From Actinostola sp. cb2023 (taxonomy: Eukaryota > Cnidaria > Anthozoa > Actiniaria > Actinostolidae), in assembly GCA_033675265.1 (NCBI GenBank), contig JAUJYZ010001467.1:590150-654149 (forward strand): a stretch of 64,000 bases of DNA. Direction: 5' to 3'. Below the pieces are notes generated by a model, which was given only the letters and a program-made list of their open reading frames with translations, was not told where the DNA came from and ran no database searches. Below are positions 1 through 10,571 of this stretch, piece by piece (position 1 is the first letter of the stretch; each line of letters starts with the position of its first letter). Made by a program: the position numbers and the translations under genes.

Positions 1-327
1 AACCACACCAGCAAGACTTTTATACGAGCAACTAGACCATACATTCCACCATCCCCTGTGAGCACACTCTGCAATCGACGTTTCTTTACCACTACATCGC
101 ACATAATCCATGAAGTATTCTTGTTGTTGTCTCTCCCTCAATCAACGAAATTGGTCTTTCAGCTGCTTTGTAACCAAGCATTCGACATATCACGTGAGCA
201 TCTCGTATATCCCAGTAATTGCTATTATAACCACAGACTGCTCCCCAGGCCCCATTGTATTGGATTTCCACTTGGCCAACATGGCTTACATTAGTTCCCA
301 CCAGACGAACGGTGATCGCTTTTTCCT
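1..327 (-). CDS. SRCR-beta exon, gene copy B (partial at window edge)
   Basis: This is an exon for one extracellular group-A type SRCR domain of a receptor or secreted protein, read right to left. The acceptor TTTTCAG lies just right of position 327, and the reading starts in phase 1 with EEKAITVRLVGTNVSHVG. The motif WGAVCGY..WDIRDAHVICRMLGYKAAERP is typical SRCR. The exon runs off the left edge, so its last two cysteines and its donor are not visible. A frame break occurs near 116 (an ATCCATGAAGT stretch has one more base than the paralogs), so the copy may be a pseudogene or carry a sequencing error. It lies downstream of the alpha exon at 499-822 with a 171-bp intron. Confidence 0.85.
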
Positions 328-498
328 CTGAAAACAAACATTGGTGAATAATCAAACAAATATTATCATTACTTTTCATTTTCTTCTGACCAATACATGT
401 ATTTTTCTTTTTGATCGAAGTTTTACTATATTTTGTTTTAAGACAAACAAGGTGTGTTTATAGATGATTTTTATACAATACTATATATCTAGTTTTAC

Positions 499-822
499 CT
501 GGTGTCAGATTCCCACATACAACTTCAGCATCTCGACTGTGATCACAGCTATGATAATATTGACGGCACTGCTCAATAGACGTTTCATGTCCATCACAAC
601 TCAGCCATTTAGGATAAATAGGACCACTTCCTTTGACGTTAGCAGTACCAGCTGACACTGCCTTGGAGTAACTCAACATGTGACACACCATATAAGCTTC
701 TCGTAAGTCCCAGTATGTATTACATATCGTGCTCCATTGACCGTTATTTTTTCTCACTTCTACACGACCATCGTGTGCAGTTTTACCGTCCATTAAACGA
801 ACTTCGACAGCAGCTTTCTTCT
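499..822 (-). CDS. SRCR-alpha exon, gene copy B
   Basis: This is a complete 324-bp SRCR exon with acceptor GTGTGCAG before position 822 and donor CAG|GTAAAA after position 499. It is phase 1 at both ends, so it can be added or lost without shifting frame. The domain reads from EKKAAVEVRLMDGKTAHDG to AEVVCGNLTPG and shows six cysteines (ICN, VCH, LSC, EQC, YHSC, VVC), the group-A pattern. SRCR domains are extracellular ligand-binding modules held by disulfides; the ligand cannot be told here. It is the only alpha exon in the window with an unbroken frame, so it serves as the reference for the damaged copies A, C, D and E. Confidence 0.9.
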
Positions 823-1140
823 CTGCACACACATAATTGAAATTAGTGTTTGACTTATTTGTAAAATAAGGACAATATTTTACTCTTATAATTGTTAAAC
901 TATGAACAAGATACTTATCAATGGCGTAATATTCTCATTATAGATTGAAAGAACGTCAAAATTACATTTATAGATTGGTCGTGGAGGTATACCATAAAAC
1001 TGACAAAGTCAATCATAAAAACATTCTGTGTGTGGTATAAAAAGGAAACGGTTTAAAAATTAGAGTAATTATATAAAATATGTATGTATACGTGCATTAA
1101 CTTTTAAATTGAAAATACTTCTTGAATCAAGAAATTAAAA

Positions 1141-1400
1141 CTAGAATATGGAAGCGATATTGTCAGAAAACGATAATCTAGTATGTCTATGTAGTTTTAT
1201 GAATCCAGGAACATTAGAGTTTTTAGATATAGGTTTGAATAATGTGTTGCCATATCTCTATGTAAAAGTTAGTACTTATTTCTGTATTCATATTTTCTTT
1301 GTGTGTAATTTATTTATATCAATCATGCATTGATTTTATAGCTTGTTATATTAGATTAAAAAATGTGAAGTGTTCGTTCATCCTATTGTTTATTCACTTC
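1141..1400. other. Conserved segment upstream of SRCR copies B and E
   Basis: About 260 bp upstream of the alpha exon of copy B closely resembles 42,120-42,480 upstream of the alpha exon of copy E (shared runs such as CGAAAACGATTATCTAG-like and TAGTACTTATT). The similarity shows that the duplicated unit reaches at least 1 kb upstream of the alpha exon. It may hold an upstream exon or promoter, but no signal peptide or SRCR reading was recognised. Confidence 0.5.
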
Positions 1401-2669
1401 AATAGTGACTGATATGACACGAGAACACTAAAAATTTGAGAAAAAAACTTATGTAGTTTTCCTCTCTTATTACAGATACATATTTATTAGGCATGTTGGA
1501 AGATTAATAATGATATTTCTGTAATAACAGAAGAAAATTCACACAACTAAAACAGGTTGGATTTTCTGGTTTATGGCCCAATAGCCTCGTTCTCATGCTA
1601 ATAGTCATATCAGTCATTCTAAGTCATTAACTTATCCATTTCACTGTTCATTTTTCACAAACTTTCAAAGTTTCTGTATATAGTACTATACTACTTGTCT
1701 GCAAAAATTATCATAATTTACGATAAATAATTTTTGAGACGCATTTTGGTCAAATTTAGCTGAAACTTCATTGAATAATTCTTGAAGGGTCTAATAATCA
1801 CTAGTTGAAATCTTTTTGCGATATTCCAGAGGGAAGTACTATATTTTTATGAATATTTAGAGGAGTCAGTGACGTCATCTGCTCAACCCAACATTCAGCT
1901 CCATACATGTATTTGTAGTTTTGTGATCAAAATATCTCAATGTTTTGTTCAGATAACAGCTCTGAACATAACAGATAACTGCTCTTGAAGAAAACTGGAG
2001 GTTTCTTGGTATTGCAAAATTAAACAACAGATGACGTTAGACAATGAACAAAAAGGACGAGAAGAATGAACTTGAACCAAAACAATACCCTTCATACAAA
2101 TAAACCTAACCAAGGATACATTGTAGACTGCAACGCCAAGAAACACCCAGAAAACTGGTCAGACAATCAATCCTAAGCACAAATAATGTAAGAAAACTCC
2201 TTCACCCAAACCTTTAGCTTCATAGAAATAAAATATTCCAAGAAACGAAACAAAAACAAATGTATAGAGTGAAGATGTGTTGATTGTTTGGGTGGTGTAG
2301 ATGACATCACTGACACTTCTAAAGATTCTTCTAAAACTCATTAATAATTCATGAGCAATTGGTCCTATCATGGTTGTCCAATCAGTCACATGCATGAAAA
2401 CACATCAACCAGTAATTGTACGTATGGCTCTTCGAGATTATTTCAGTGACTAAAGTTTCAGTTAAATTTCGAAATATTTTCGTCAGAATCCCCCTTTACA
2501 CTCCTCTACTCTTTGGTTTTCACATGATCGAATCATATATAATATTTGTAATATTAATTAATTACTTACATAATATTTTTTTTTAATAGACACATTTTCC
2601 AATAATTAAAATTAAGTATCTTCAAGGTTTGTAACAATCTGAAATTTGGCCCAATGCAACGCTAATAGG
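1401..2669. other. Intergenic stretch, no gene recognised
   Basis: AT-rich DNA between copy B and copy A. Short minus-strand open frames (for example near 2,159-2,395, with hydrophobic stretches) match nothing I recognise. A weak inverted match (GACTGATATGAC near 1,407 and GTCATATCAGTC near 1,602) hints at a small terminal-inverted-repeat insertion. Confidence 0.4.
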
Positions 2670-2881
2670 AAATAGATACATGTCGTGTATTGACATCGGT
2701 TGTTTCGCTTCTTTCGAACAAGACATCACAACAAATCAACCTGTAACTTGTTTCGTTCTTTTAATTATATTTGATCATTTCAATGTCTTATGAATGGCAA
2801 TGGTTGTTTGTCACCATCCATATATATATTTATAACTTTACTTTACTTTGTTCGTTGGACAGATGAAGAGCCACTTCGGTT
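2670..2881. repeat. Dispersed repeat, copy 1 (pair with 10,272)
   Basis: About 210 bp that recur in the same orientation at 10,272-10,482, from AATAGATACATGTCGTG to GAAGAGCCACTTCGGT, with only scattered substitutions. Both copies end next to unrelated DNA and lead toward a trinucleotide tract. It is probably a short non-autonomous element, not a gene. Confidence 0.7.
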
Positions 2882-2894
2882 GAATTGCTGTCAT

Positions 2895-3475
2895 TAAGGT
2901 ACCAGGGGACCTTCGTGACACTGTTCACTGAAAGCCGCGTAGCGCACTAACCACTCGTCCAACATGTATAAAAGTATACATTTTCTTAAACTGAATAAAT
3001 GCAGATTCTAAATATGCTGGAGATTATTTCCTATTTTGTAAATATGTTTTGTTATTGCACATTTTAGAAAATTCGACCGGCCTTGTTCAAACATAATTTT
3101 GCACGCGGGAATTCAATCGATTTCTAAACGAAAAGTGCCATTGTAATGAGCAAACGTTGTTCTAAAAAACTGTGTCTCCGATTTTTGATACGTTGCCTCG
3201 TTTAAAAGTTATTTGATGATTTATGTGTAAATCGCTTAAAAACACATTAATGAACTTTGACATCAAATATCTCCTCAACAAAAGCGTTTATCGGAAATCG
3301 GAGACACTGTTTTTTAAAACAACGTGTGCTCATTACAATGGCAATTTCAGTTTAAAAATCAATTGAATTCCCGCTTGCAAAATAATTCTATGTAAGTATA
3401 CATGTTGGACGAGTGGTTAGCGCGCTACGCGGCTTTCAGTGAACAGTGTCACGAAGGTCCCCTGGTACCTTAAGC
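2895..3475. repeat. Fold-back element with tRNA-like ends
   Basis: The ends are inverted copies of one about 70-bp sequence (2,898-2,965 and 3,402-3,472), and the inner parts also pair (around 3,135-3,190 with 3,280-3,345). The end sequence contains GGACGAGTGGTTAGCGCGC, which looks like a tRNA box A, so it may derive from a tRNA-related SINE. No intact tRNA is present. Confidence 0.65.
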
Positions 3476-3480
3476 TGTTA

Positions 3481-3585
<105 letters not shown>

Positions 3586-3599
3586 ATAGTATTATTAGT

Positions 3600-4020
3600 A
3601 TTATTCAAAATGTAAAAGTACTACTATAAAATCGTCCAATTCCTTCTAAAGTTACTTAAAGTTGGCAAGAATTGAAAACTTCTAAACTTAAGCTTACCAT
3701 GGATAAGGAATAGAATCCAAACGTACGCACTTACACCGAAAAAAATCAACTTCAGAATGTTTCACGGAAAAGTGCACCAGCTAGATGCAGCGCACATCGG
3801 GCCATGATACGCCATCGCGGGCGCTTCTTGCGGTACAGGAAGCTCAGCATCATAGCCCGCGCGTTCTAAACCACAGGAAATGAATCCCATCAAAGAAAGA
3901 CGCGTGCATACAAATATACTTTTATTTATTTAATTAGCCTCAGAAACAATGGTTGGGCTGCCTGTGGTATCGCCGGCCATTTGTTGAAAATCTGACCTTT
4001 CTCAACAGACTCAAATATAT
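3600..4020. repeat. RepA dispersed repeat, copy 1
   Basis: This copy runs from TTCAAAATGTAAAAG through CACGGAAAAGTGCACCAGC and GGAAGCTCAGC to AACAATGGTTGGGCTGCC. The same blocks recur at 10.58-11.93, 14.25-14.7 and 44.2-44.89 kb and in the mirrored arm. I see no coding potential. The copy just downstream of gene copy A matches the one downstream of copy D, so it was duplicated together with the gene. Confidence 0.75.
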
Positions 4021-4601
4021 ATTTTGTAAATTAATGTCACCCTGTAGTAATGTGGCCTTTCAGATGACATTATCATTTGTTGAATGTGGGACGGGTTTGT
4101 AAGTACAAAGCGCATGTCATTGAAAGTGAAAATAAGACAAGAGCTTGTGTTTCCTGTGGTCTTATAGAGACTTCCCTGGAACTAAGATTTTAAACTTGCC
4201 GCAACGATCGAACACCTACGCTTTGTCCCAAAGTTGTCATAGAGGAAATTCACTGTGTATTGTTAAGTACTTGTGGTAGTTCAAAAGCTTAACTAATTCT
4301 AATTTATATGTAACCTGTCTTAGCTTTCATCGTGAGGAATTTCTGTATCAGCAAAAAGAGGAAACTACTCATTGTCGTCAGGGTATCAATATATGTTTGT
4401 CATATATAAATCAGCTTATCACGGGATAATTATGTAGGGTCCCTGTGGTAACACCATAGAAAGATGAATTCAGTCGGCAACTAAACAAACCACGCACAGT
4501 GTGTGTCAACGTATTGTAACTTGTATTAGATTATTGTGCAGATAATTCTAAATTTGCATCTTTTTCATCAGAAATAAATGACAACTATTGAAAGCAACAT
4601 T

Positions 4602-4713
4602 TTATTGAACAAAATACAACGCAAACAAATGACTATTCTCGTTCATCTTTTCTGATTTCAAGGGTGCAATAGTGTCGTCAATGTTCTTCAATTCAGCAAA
4701 TTTTCTTCGTAAT
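4602..4713 (-). CDS. Last exon (theta) of SRCR-FN3 gene copy A
   Basis: This short terminal exon follows an acceptor ATTTATTACAG and encodes a charged 37-residue tail (LRRKFAELKNIDDTIAPL...) ending FALYFVQ. The stop TAA lies within CAATAAAAT, so stop codon and polyadenylation signal AATAAA overlap. The identical layout occurs in copy D at 45,396-45,507. The frame stays open upstream through a very hydrophobic stretch (LLLTTLFLWFIFIYY), which could encode a membrane segment if the acceptor is not used; in copy D that stretch is not conserved, which favours the intron reading. Confidence 0.65.
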
Positions 4714-5133
4714 CTGTAATAAATGAAAATAAACCAGAGAAACAATGTCGTTAGAAGTAGTTGAAGAAATCCCAAATACAGTGAAAATATCAATATATTT
4801 CCCTACCATTACATAACAGTGCTATGATATTCTCCAGTCGTGATGACGACCATTACATCAGATGATATCCATTCCACCAGTTGTCACACCACTTTTTCTA
4901 AATCTGTTGCTTATTCGTATTGTCGTTTACCATCAAAGAATATTAATGGCTGTTCTTTTCATTCATTATTGGAAAGAACGTCCACTATTATTCTTTGACC
5001 AGCCAGAGCCTCTTATCTCCACAAGTAGCTCTAAACCGATATATCCACCAATCAATACCCAATGAAACCTTTCTCGCAAGAAATATTTCAATTGGGAAAA
5101 TTCCATAATATCCTCCTCCAAGGTTCTATTTAC

Positions 5134-6075
5134 CTTTTGCATTTGTGCAGCTTCTGCTTGTTGTAAAAGTCTTACTTGCCGTCTCCCCATAACCTTTGCC
5201 CTGTTTGACAAAGAACTAAGTTGTGTTATTTCTGTCAACTTGCTAGTGCTAGCTTTTTTTTGTATTTCAACACTCACCCCATTCTGTGCCTTGGTCACAG
5301 CCCTCACAGCAAAATTGTATGTAATCCCAGGCTCTAACGGTACGTTGTAGGAACCATTGTAGTACTTAACATCACCAATCGTAAAGCTATCAATACCATC
5401 AATTTCAAGAACCCACGACGAAGATTGTCCAACTTTGTTCGTACGTATTTCATAAAATCTGAAATACACAAATCGGTGCCATTAACAAACCTGTTCTAAA
5501 AAATATCTCATTGTGATTGAACTTAAGAATAATGTATATGCAGTCTACATGGTGTTCGGGTGAAATATTTATACTACAAATATTAATTAGCTAAGGTACC
5601 ATATACGTATGGTACGTGTATATGTTCGTTAATTGGGTTCTTATTACGAATAGAATGCTAAGCTTCTAAAAATAATCGTCCAGACCATCGTTTAAAGTGA
5701 TCAATTATCAGGACATTGTCCAAGTCAAACTTCTGTCTGGTTTGCACGTGATGTTGGGCCAAAAGGGAATTGGGATCATCGAGAAAAATAGCCCTTTTGT
5801 GTTCTTTTAATCTACTTTTTAAGGCACGGTTGGTTTGGCCGATTTAAACCTTTTCGCAGTTCTTACATTTTATTGCGTAAAGTAGCGCTATGGTGGTATC
5901 GTTGTCTGGTTTATCTTTAGGTTTTCTAAACATGGATCCAATGGTTTTAATGGCAACTTACTTTATTAACTTTTTTTTTCTTTGGCGTTTCTTGCTGCAT
6001 GGTCGATGATGCGGAGCGTCGCAGTACACGCCCGTTTGTCAGATGAGCTGCTTACTGTAAACTGAGGAGCTGCGG
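5134..6075 (-). CDS. FN3 domain exons delta, epsilon and zeta, gene copy A
   Basis: Three exons build one fibronectin type III domain. Delta is 5,962-6,075 (acceptor TTTTGTAG, donor AAAGTAAGT), epsilon is 5,278-5,458 (acceptor GTATTTCAG, donor GGG|GTGAGT) and zeta is 5,134-5,200. The phases fit (1, then 2, then 0). Epsilon carries FYEIRTNKVGQSSSWVLEIDG and LEPGITYNFAVRAVTKAQNG, the FN3 C to F strands, and zeta supplies GYGETASKTFTTSRN, the last strand. In this copy a nine-base A run in delta puts the exon out of frame compared with copies C and D-prime, either a real lesion or a base-count error. What follows zeta toward theta is unresolved; a frame with LKYFLRERFHWVLIGGYIG is a weak membrane-segment candidate. 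Confidence 0.7.
5620..5935 (-). pseudogene. GIY-YIG endonuclease relic in the delta-epsilon intron, copy A
   Basis: Read on the minus strand this intron holds the broken end of a GIY-YIG nuclease. The order is MFRKPKDKPD, a cysteine pair CKxCEKV, then IGQTNRALK-like, then LAQHHVQT and DQFKRWSGRLFLEA-like. This arrangement is familiar from the endonuclease domain of Penelope-like retroelements. Stops and frame changes are present. Copies C and D carry the same relic at the same place, so it inserted before the gene was duplicated. Confidence 0.7.
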
Positions 6076-6256
6076 CTACAAAACCAAGACAAGCAATAAG
6101 TTACCATGTTTTTATATCATATTTCTATAATCCACAAGAAAGCCGTCATCTAATGATATGGCTTGAAGTCTTGATAATGATATGTAGAAGGCACGTTTAC
6201 TTGTATAACATGTTAGAGATACGAATCTAATAAATTGAGTTTTCTTCAAAACTCAC

Positions 6257-6580
6257 CCATCTTGCATGTGACACCAATGTCCTCGATATGCGTACAGCCT
6301 GTCCTTCCCCATCGATAATGGCTGCATTTAGCAATGGACATTTCTGAACCAGTACAACCAACTAGGTTATTAAGCCATATTATACCTTTGACAGGGTTAA
6401 AGTTGATAGTTTTGTACTTCTGTACTCCAATGTAGCCAAGCATGCGACAAACCACCTCAGCGTCGTTCGTGTCCCATCCATCGTTACATACAGTACCCCA
6501 TGCACAATGGTACCTTACTTCAAGTCGACCAGAATTGGGTGACCTTCCTCCAGCTAAACGAACTTGAACTGATGGAGGAT
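6257..6580 (-). CDS. SRCR-gamma exon, gene copy A
   Basis: This complete 324-bp SRCR exon has acceptor CAATCCACAG and donor GATGG|GTGAGT and is phase 1-1. The reading is DPPSVQVRLAGGRSP, then WGTVCNDGWDTNDAEVVCRMLGY, then LVGCTGSEMSIAKCSH, CTHIEDIGVTCKM. The six group-A cysteines are present. It lies between the beta exon (intron about 176 bp) and the FN3 delta exon. Confidence 0.88.
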
Positions 6581-6756
6581 CTGTGGATTGAATAAAACAT
6601 CACTGAAGTGATTACACTGATGATGACAGATTTTATAAAAAGACTAATGTTAAGTAAATTATAGAAATGTTTTCTGTGGAAATACTGCATTAGAATGTTT
6701 GATTGAATTTTTTGATATTGAAACTCTAATGATAAAATAATGTTTGTCTTTCTTAC

Positions 6757-7107
6757 CTTCATCTACCTGACAAACCACACCAGCAAGATATTTATACGAG
6801 CACCAAGACCTTACATTCCACCATCCGCTGTGAGCACACTCTGCAATCGACTTTTCTTTACCACTACATCCTACCCGATCCATGAGTATTCTTGTTGTTT
6901 TCTCTCCTTCAATGTGCCGAATTGGTCTTTCAGCTGCTTTGTAACCAAGCATTCGACATATTACGTGAGCATCTTGTATATCCCAGTTATCAATCCAGTA
7001 ATCATAATAAACACAGACTGCTCCCCAGGCCCCATTGTACTGGATTTCTACTTGGCCAACATGGCTTACATTAGTTCCCACCAGACGAACGGTGATCGTT
7101 TTTTCCT
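6757..7107 (-). CDS. SRCR-beta exon, gene copy A
   Basis: This complete SRCR exon has acceptor TTTTCAG and donor GATGAAG|GTAAGA and is phase 1-1. It reads EEKTITVRLVGTNVSHVG, then GAVCVYYDYW, VICRMLGYKAAERP, VGCSGKEKSIAEC, SWCSYKYLAGVVCQVDEG, giving six cysteines. At 351 bp it is slightly longer than the paralogs because of an insertion after the first cysteine (YYDYWIDNWD), a loop that varies in length among all copies. Confidence 0.9.
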
Positions 7108-7342
7108 CTGAAAACAAACATTGATGAAAAATCAAACAAATATTCTCATTACTTTTCATCTTCTTTTGACAAATACATTTCTTTTCTTTTAGATCGAAAT
7201 TTTCCTATGTGTTGTTTTAGCCCAAAAGAAAAATGATATCCATGATATTTTTGTTTTGCGAGGCAAAAAAAGCCTCGAAAATGCATATTTGTGGTGGATT
7301 AACACAGCGGGGTAGTGTACCGTAGAATATCGAGCGAGTCAG

Positions 7343-7725
7343 GCGTGCCGCCACAAATCATTGCCGCGTTTAGCAATACAAATTAAGTTGAGTTGTCAGC
7401 CTACTTTGCGATTAGTATTTAGTCTGTGTCTCAAGTTCAATGCTTTACCCATTGAATATCAGGAGTGCCGCCCGAACAATCTGCCCTGCCTTCAGGTGCG
7501 CCACCCAAAAGCATTGGGGTTTAGCAATATAAAGTTGAGTTATGTCAGTACTCTGCGATTAGTATTATAGTCTGTGTCTTCAAGTTCTTCAAGTTCAATG
7601 CTTTACCCATAGAATATCAGGCGTGCCGCCCGAACAATCTATCCTGCCTTCAGGTGCGCCACCCAACAGCATTGGGGTTTAGCAATATAAAGTTGAGTAC
7701 TCTGCGATTAGTATTTTAGTTTGTG
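7343..7725. repeat. Tandem repeat, about 170-bp unit, about 2.3 copies
   Basis: The block from CAGGCGTGCCGCC through TTCAGGTGCGCCACCC and GTTTAGCAATA to CTGCGATTAGTATT recurs at about 7,450 and 7,617. It lies in the intron-like gap between the beta and alpha exons of copy A, which is thereby expanded to about 1 kb against about 170 bp in copy B. Confidence 0.75.
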
Positions 7726-8128
7726 TCGGTTTCAGAACGTTTGCAGCATAAAATCCCATATTTGTCTCAAATTCAGACGAGCAATACCTGAATGTACTCG
7801 ACGAATATCTTACCCACATTTCCAGGTGACATTTTCCATATTTTAGACAACCCAACAGTGGAAATAAAGCTCACAAAGAATATGATATTTTGATTCTAGC
7901 GCAAAAACTCGTCGATGACCCGCAATTGTTTATCATGTTGTGTAAGAATTGTCTGTGATTAATGTGTTAGTAGAACGAATCTTATTGGACCAAGACTAAT
8001 TGGCTTTGCGAACTAGTAACCCTAGGCAAACATATCACGGCTATCCTGCTGGGACAAAAAGTTTGGGGTCGGTACTCCTCATGTGTTCATAGATAATTTT
8101 TATACAATACTATATAATCTAGTTTTAC

Positions 8129-8163
8129 CTGGTGTCAGATTCCCACATACAACTGCAGCATCT
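8129..8163 (-). pseudogene. SRCR-alpha exon remnant, gene copy A
   Basis: Only the last 35 bases of the alpha exon and its donor remain (AVVCGNLTPG side). At GCATCT the exon is broken by TAGAATAGAATATAAACTTT..., and the rest of the exon is not found to the right. Copy D is broken at exactly the same base by a related sequence, so A and D share an ancestor that was already broken. Confidence 0.8.
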
Positions 8164-8345
8164 AGAATAGAATATAAACTTTATATTTTGAGGGTAAACA
8201 CCTAACAGTTACAAAAGGTACTGACAAACTTGTGGCCCTCCTAAAAACGAATTATAAAATCATTAAAAATATACATATGTTAAAAAAATATATTCTATAA
8301 TATATAATGATAAAATCCTAATTTCCTAAAATCGATCTAAATTAT
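8164..8345. mobile_element. Retroelement 3-prime tail inserted in alpha exon (copy A)
   Basis: The minus strand ends in AAAGTTTATATTCTATTCTA, the kind of short-repeat tail seen at 3-prime ends of some SINE/LINE families. A 41-bp piece of the same sequence sits at the same exon position in copy D (48,095-48,134). The family is not identified. Confidence 0.4.
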
Positions 8346-8398
8346 GTCAAGAGAATATAGATTATGGTCTCTTGATTATGTATATATAGAGAATACTT

Positions 8399-8518
8399 CA
8401 TGGAAAATGCGAGCATACGGTTTTTATTCACGAGTGATAAGTATCAGAAAACGAACCAGCGAGTCCTCGAGCGATACTTATCACGAGTGAATAAAAACTG
8501 TACAAAGCATTTTCCATG
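8399..8518. repeat. Hairpin, arms about 47 bp
   Basis: CATGGAAAATGC with TTTTTATTCACGAGTGATAAGTATC on the left is matched in inverse on the right (GATACTTATCACTCG side), leaving about 25 bp of loop. It is likely a hairpin MITE. Confidence 0.8.
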
Positions 8519-8519
8519 C

Positions 8520-9184
8520 TGTATTGTGTTTGTTATATACTACTGAGATTTTAAAACTCGACTTAACTAAAAACCGTTTGACGTTCTCGCTATTATTAAA
8601 CCATTGTTCTATTGCCATGGACGATGGAAAGCGTTGAGCGAAAATATGACTTTTCATGAACTAACATCGAAAATACACGACACCATTCAAAGAAAATTTG
8701 TTTAATTCTAAAGTTTTTGTCTAACATGTTATAAACAAGCACAAATCAGTGTTCAGTGATAACTTATCTGCCGTTTCGCCGTATTGATGTTGTCAGTGAC
8801 TTCGAATTTGTATCTTCAAGTGCAATGCGAAATATTTTTAAAGTCTCTTTTGGCTCGCCAACCATCTCTGCTCAGATCTCAGTCCGTCAGAATGATTGGT
8901 GAGTTATTCAATTGATAGAAATGGAGAATTGTCCTCCGTGTATAATAGCACCTTCAAAGGATTTCATTTGTGTTGTTGTTATGGCAGTCGACAAGCTCAA
9001 AACTCGTCGAAGAGGCCGGTTTACTTTCGCTCAGATTTCTTTCGTGTTTTTGTTTCCCAAGCTTTCTACATATTCTTCGTGTGAAGTCTCAAGTTGAACA
9101 AAACGAGTTTCATTCACAAGAGCAAACGAGCCAGCGTCTTGTCGCTGAAAAAGCCAATTGAATGCTAGAGGAACTTCACGCGGC
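8520..9184. other. No gene recognised
   Basis: Short open frames on both strands (around 8,896-9,160) lack any recognisable motif or exon borders. I see nothing convincing here. Confidence 0.4.
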
Positions 9185-9300
9185 CTCTGATTGGACGTAT
9201 CATTTTTCTCACACGTGAAAAAACATGATACGCGGCTTCTGATTGGACGTATCGTTTTTCTCACACGTGAAGAAACGATACGCGACATCTGATTGGCTAA
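9185..9300. repeat. Two tandem copies of a 53-bp hairpin unit
   Basis: The unit CTGATTGGACGTATC...CACACGTGA...GATACG occurs twice, at about 9,187 and 9,239. Each copy is itself an inverted repeat around CACGTG. Confidence 0.75.
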
Positions 9301-9371
9301 CAATAGTGAGCGAACGAAAATTTACTACACGGAATTTTAGTGAGTAAATCTCAGTATGTATATAATAAAAG

Positions 9372-10211
9372 TGATTATTATATAGACAACCACTGGATAT
9401 GAGCAAGCGCGCTCTTTGATTGGTTCGCTACTACTAGGCTATCAGCTCATATACCGTGAGTAGAGAAATCTGTCAAAATGGCCGAACAATTTTCTAAATT
9501 TACGAGCGAAGATTTCCTTTTCTTCTCGATATATTCCAATAAAAGTAGATCCGAATAAACTACTAACTGAGTACATATAAAACTAAAATGCTTTGTGGCA
9601 ATGAAAATTGCTTTTTTTACATGGTTTTCGGGAAGAAAAACATGAGATTTGCTGACTGATATTTTTTTACAAAGAAATAACAAACAAATTGAAAACTCGC
9701 CATTCGCGCGCAAAACAAATATCATTCCGATGATTACACAACTGTAGGATGTGTACCAAATTATGAAAAAAAGAACCAGATATGTCTAGAACTTCCTGGT
9801 AATAGTAAAACTGTGAATATCCACGTTGAAAGTCATTTAGCAGGCGAAAACCAAACTCCAACTGCCTCGAATGCCGTGAAGTAAACTCGTCAAAACAACC
9901 TCGTTGGTTTCCTCAACATTGTCCAAGATTTCAAGAATTTCGGCTTTGAACTTGCATTTCGCAATCCTTTAGCATGCTTTCGAAGTCTTTTGGTGTGATT
10001 CAGACGACATTTTTGGAAGATAAAGTAACACAGAAGCTTTTAAAACTTGGATTTCATCGATCAAGAAACGTTTGGTAAACACGTTATCGCCTGGTTGTGT
10101 TGTACCGCGTTGTACGCATGCATGGCGGAAATGTTTTGTACGAAAAGCGGAAATACAAATTACTTTTACCGAAAACATATTTACAATCCAGTGGTTGTCT
10201 ATATAATAAAA
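9372..10211. mobile_element. Element with 24-bp terminal inverted repeats
   Basis: TTATATAGACAACCACTGGAT near 9,376 is exactly inverted near 10,190. Between them are minus-strand frames starting MSSESHQKTSK and continuing through EILDNVEETNEVV, broken by stops; no known transposase motif is visible. It is probably a non-autonomous DNA transposon, but the target duplication was not resolved. Confidence 0.5.
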
Positions 10212-10271
10212 CTGCAGGAGCCTCGTTGGCTATCAGCTCATGTACGACTCGATTTCGTGGAATAATTGTTA

Positions 10272-10482
10272 AATAGATACATGTCGTGTATTGACATCGG
10301 TTGTTTCGTTTCTTTCGAACCAGACATCAGAACAAATCAACTGGTACATTGTTTCGTTCTTTTAATTATATTTGTTCATTTCAATGTTTTATGAATGGCA
10401 ATGGTTGTTTGTCATCATCCATATATATATATATAACTTTACTTTACTTTGTTCGTTGGACAGATGAAGAGCCACTTCGGTG
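10272..10482. repeat. Dispersed repeat, copy 2 (pair with 2,670)
   Basis: This is the same about 210-bp sequence as at 2,670-2,881, in the same orientation, here running straight into a TTA microsatellite. Confidence 0.7.
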
Positions 10483-10488
10483 GAAACC

Positions 10489-10489
<1 letters not shown>

Positions 10490-10569
<80 letters not shown>
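10490..10569. repeat. (TTA)n microsatellite
   Basis: About 26 perfect TTA units. Confidence 0.97.

Positions 10570-10571
<2 letters not shown>

Noticed and set aside
3402..3472. A tRNA gene
   Set aside because: Only a box-A-like stretch (GAGTGGTTAGCGCGC) is present. There is no cloverleaf, no proper box B and no acceptor stem; it is a SINE-like remnant.
4602..4793. A transmembrane helix at the end of gene copy A
   Set aside because: The hydrophobic stretch lies upstream of a good acceptor and is not conserved in copy D, so it is more likely intron. How the protein is anchored, if at all, remains open.
6740..7111. Plus-strand frames opposite SRCR-beta exons
   Set aside because: They recur opposite every beta exon (also 40,406-40,771 and 47,520-47,885) simply because the exon is conserved. 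They lack domains and splice borders.
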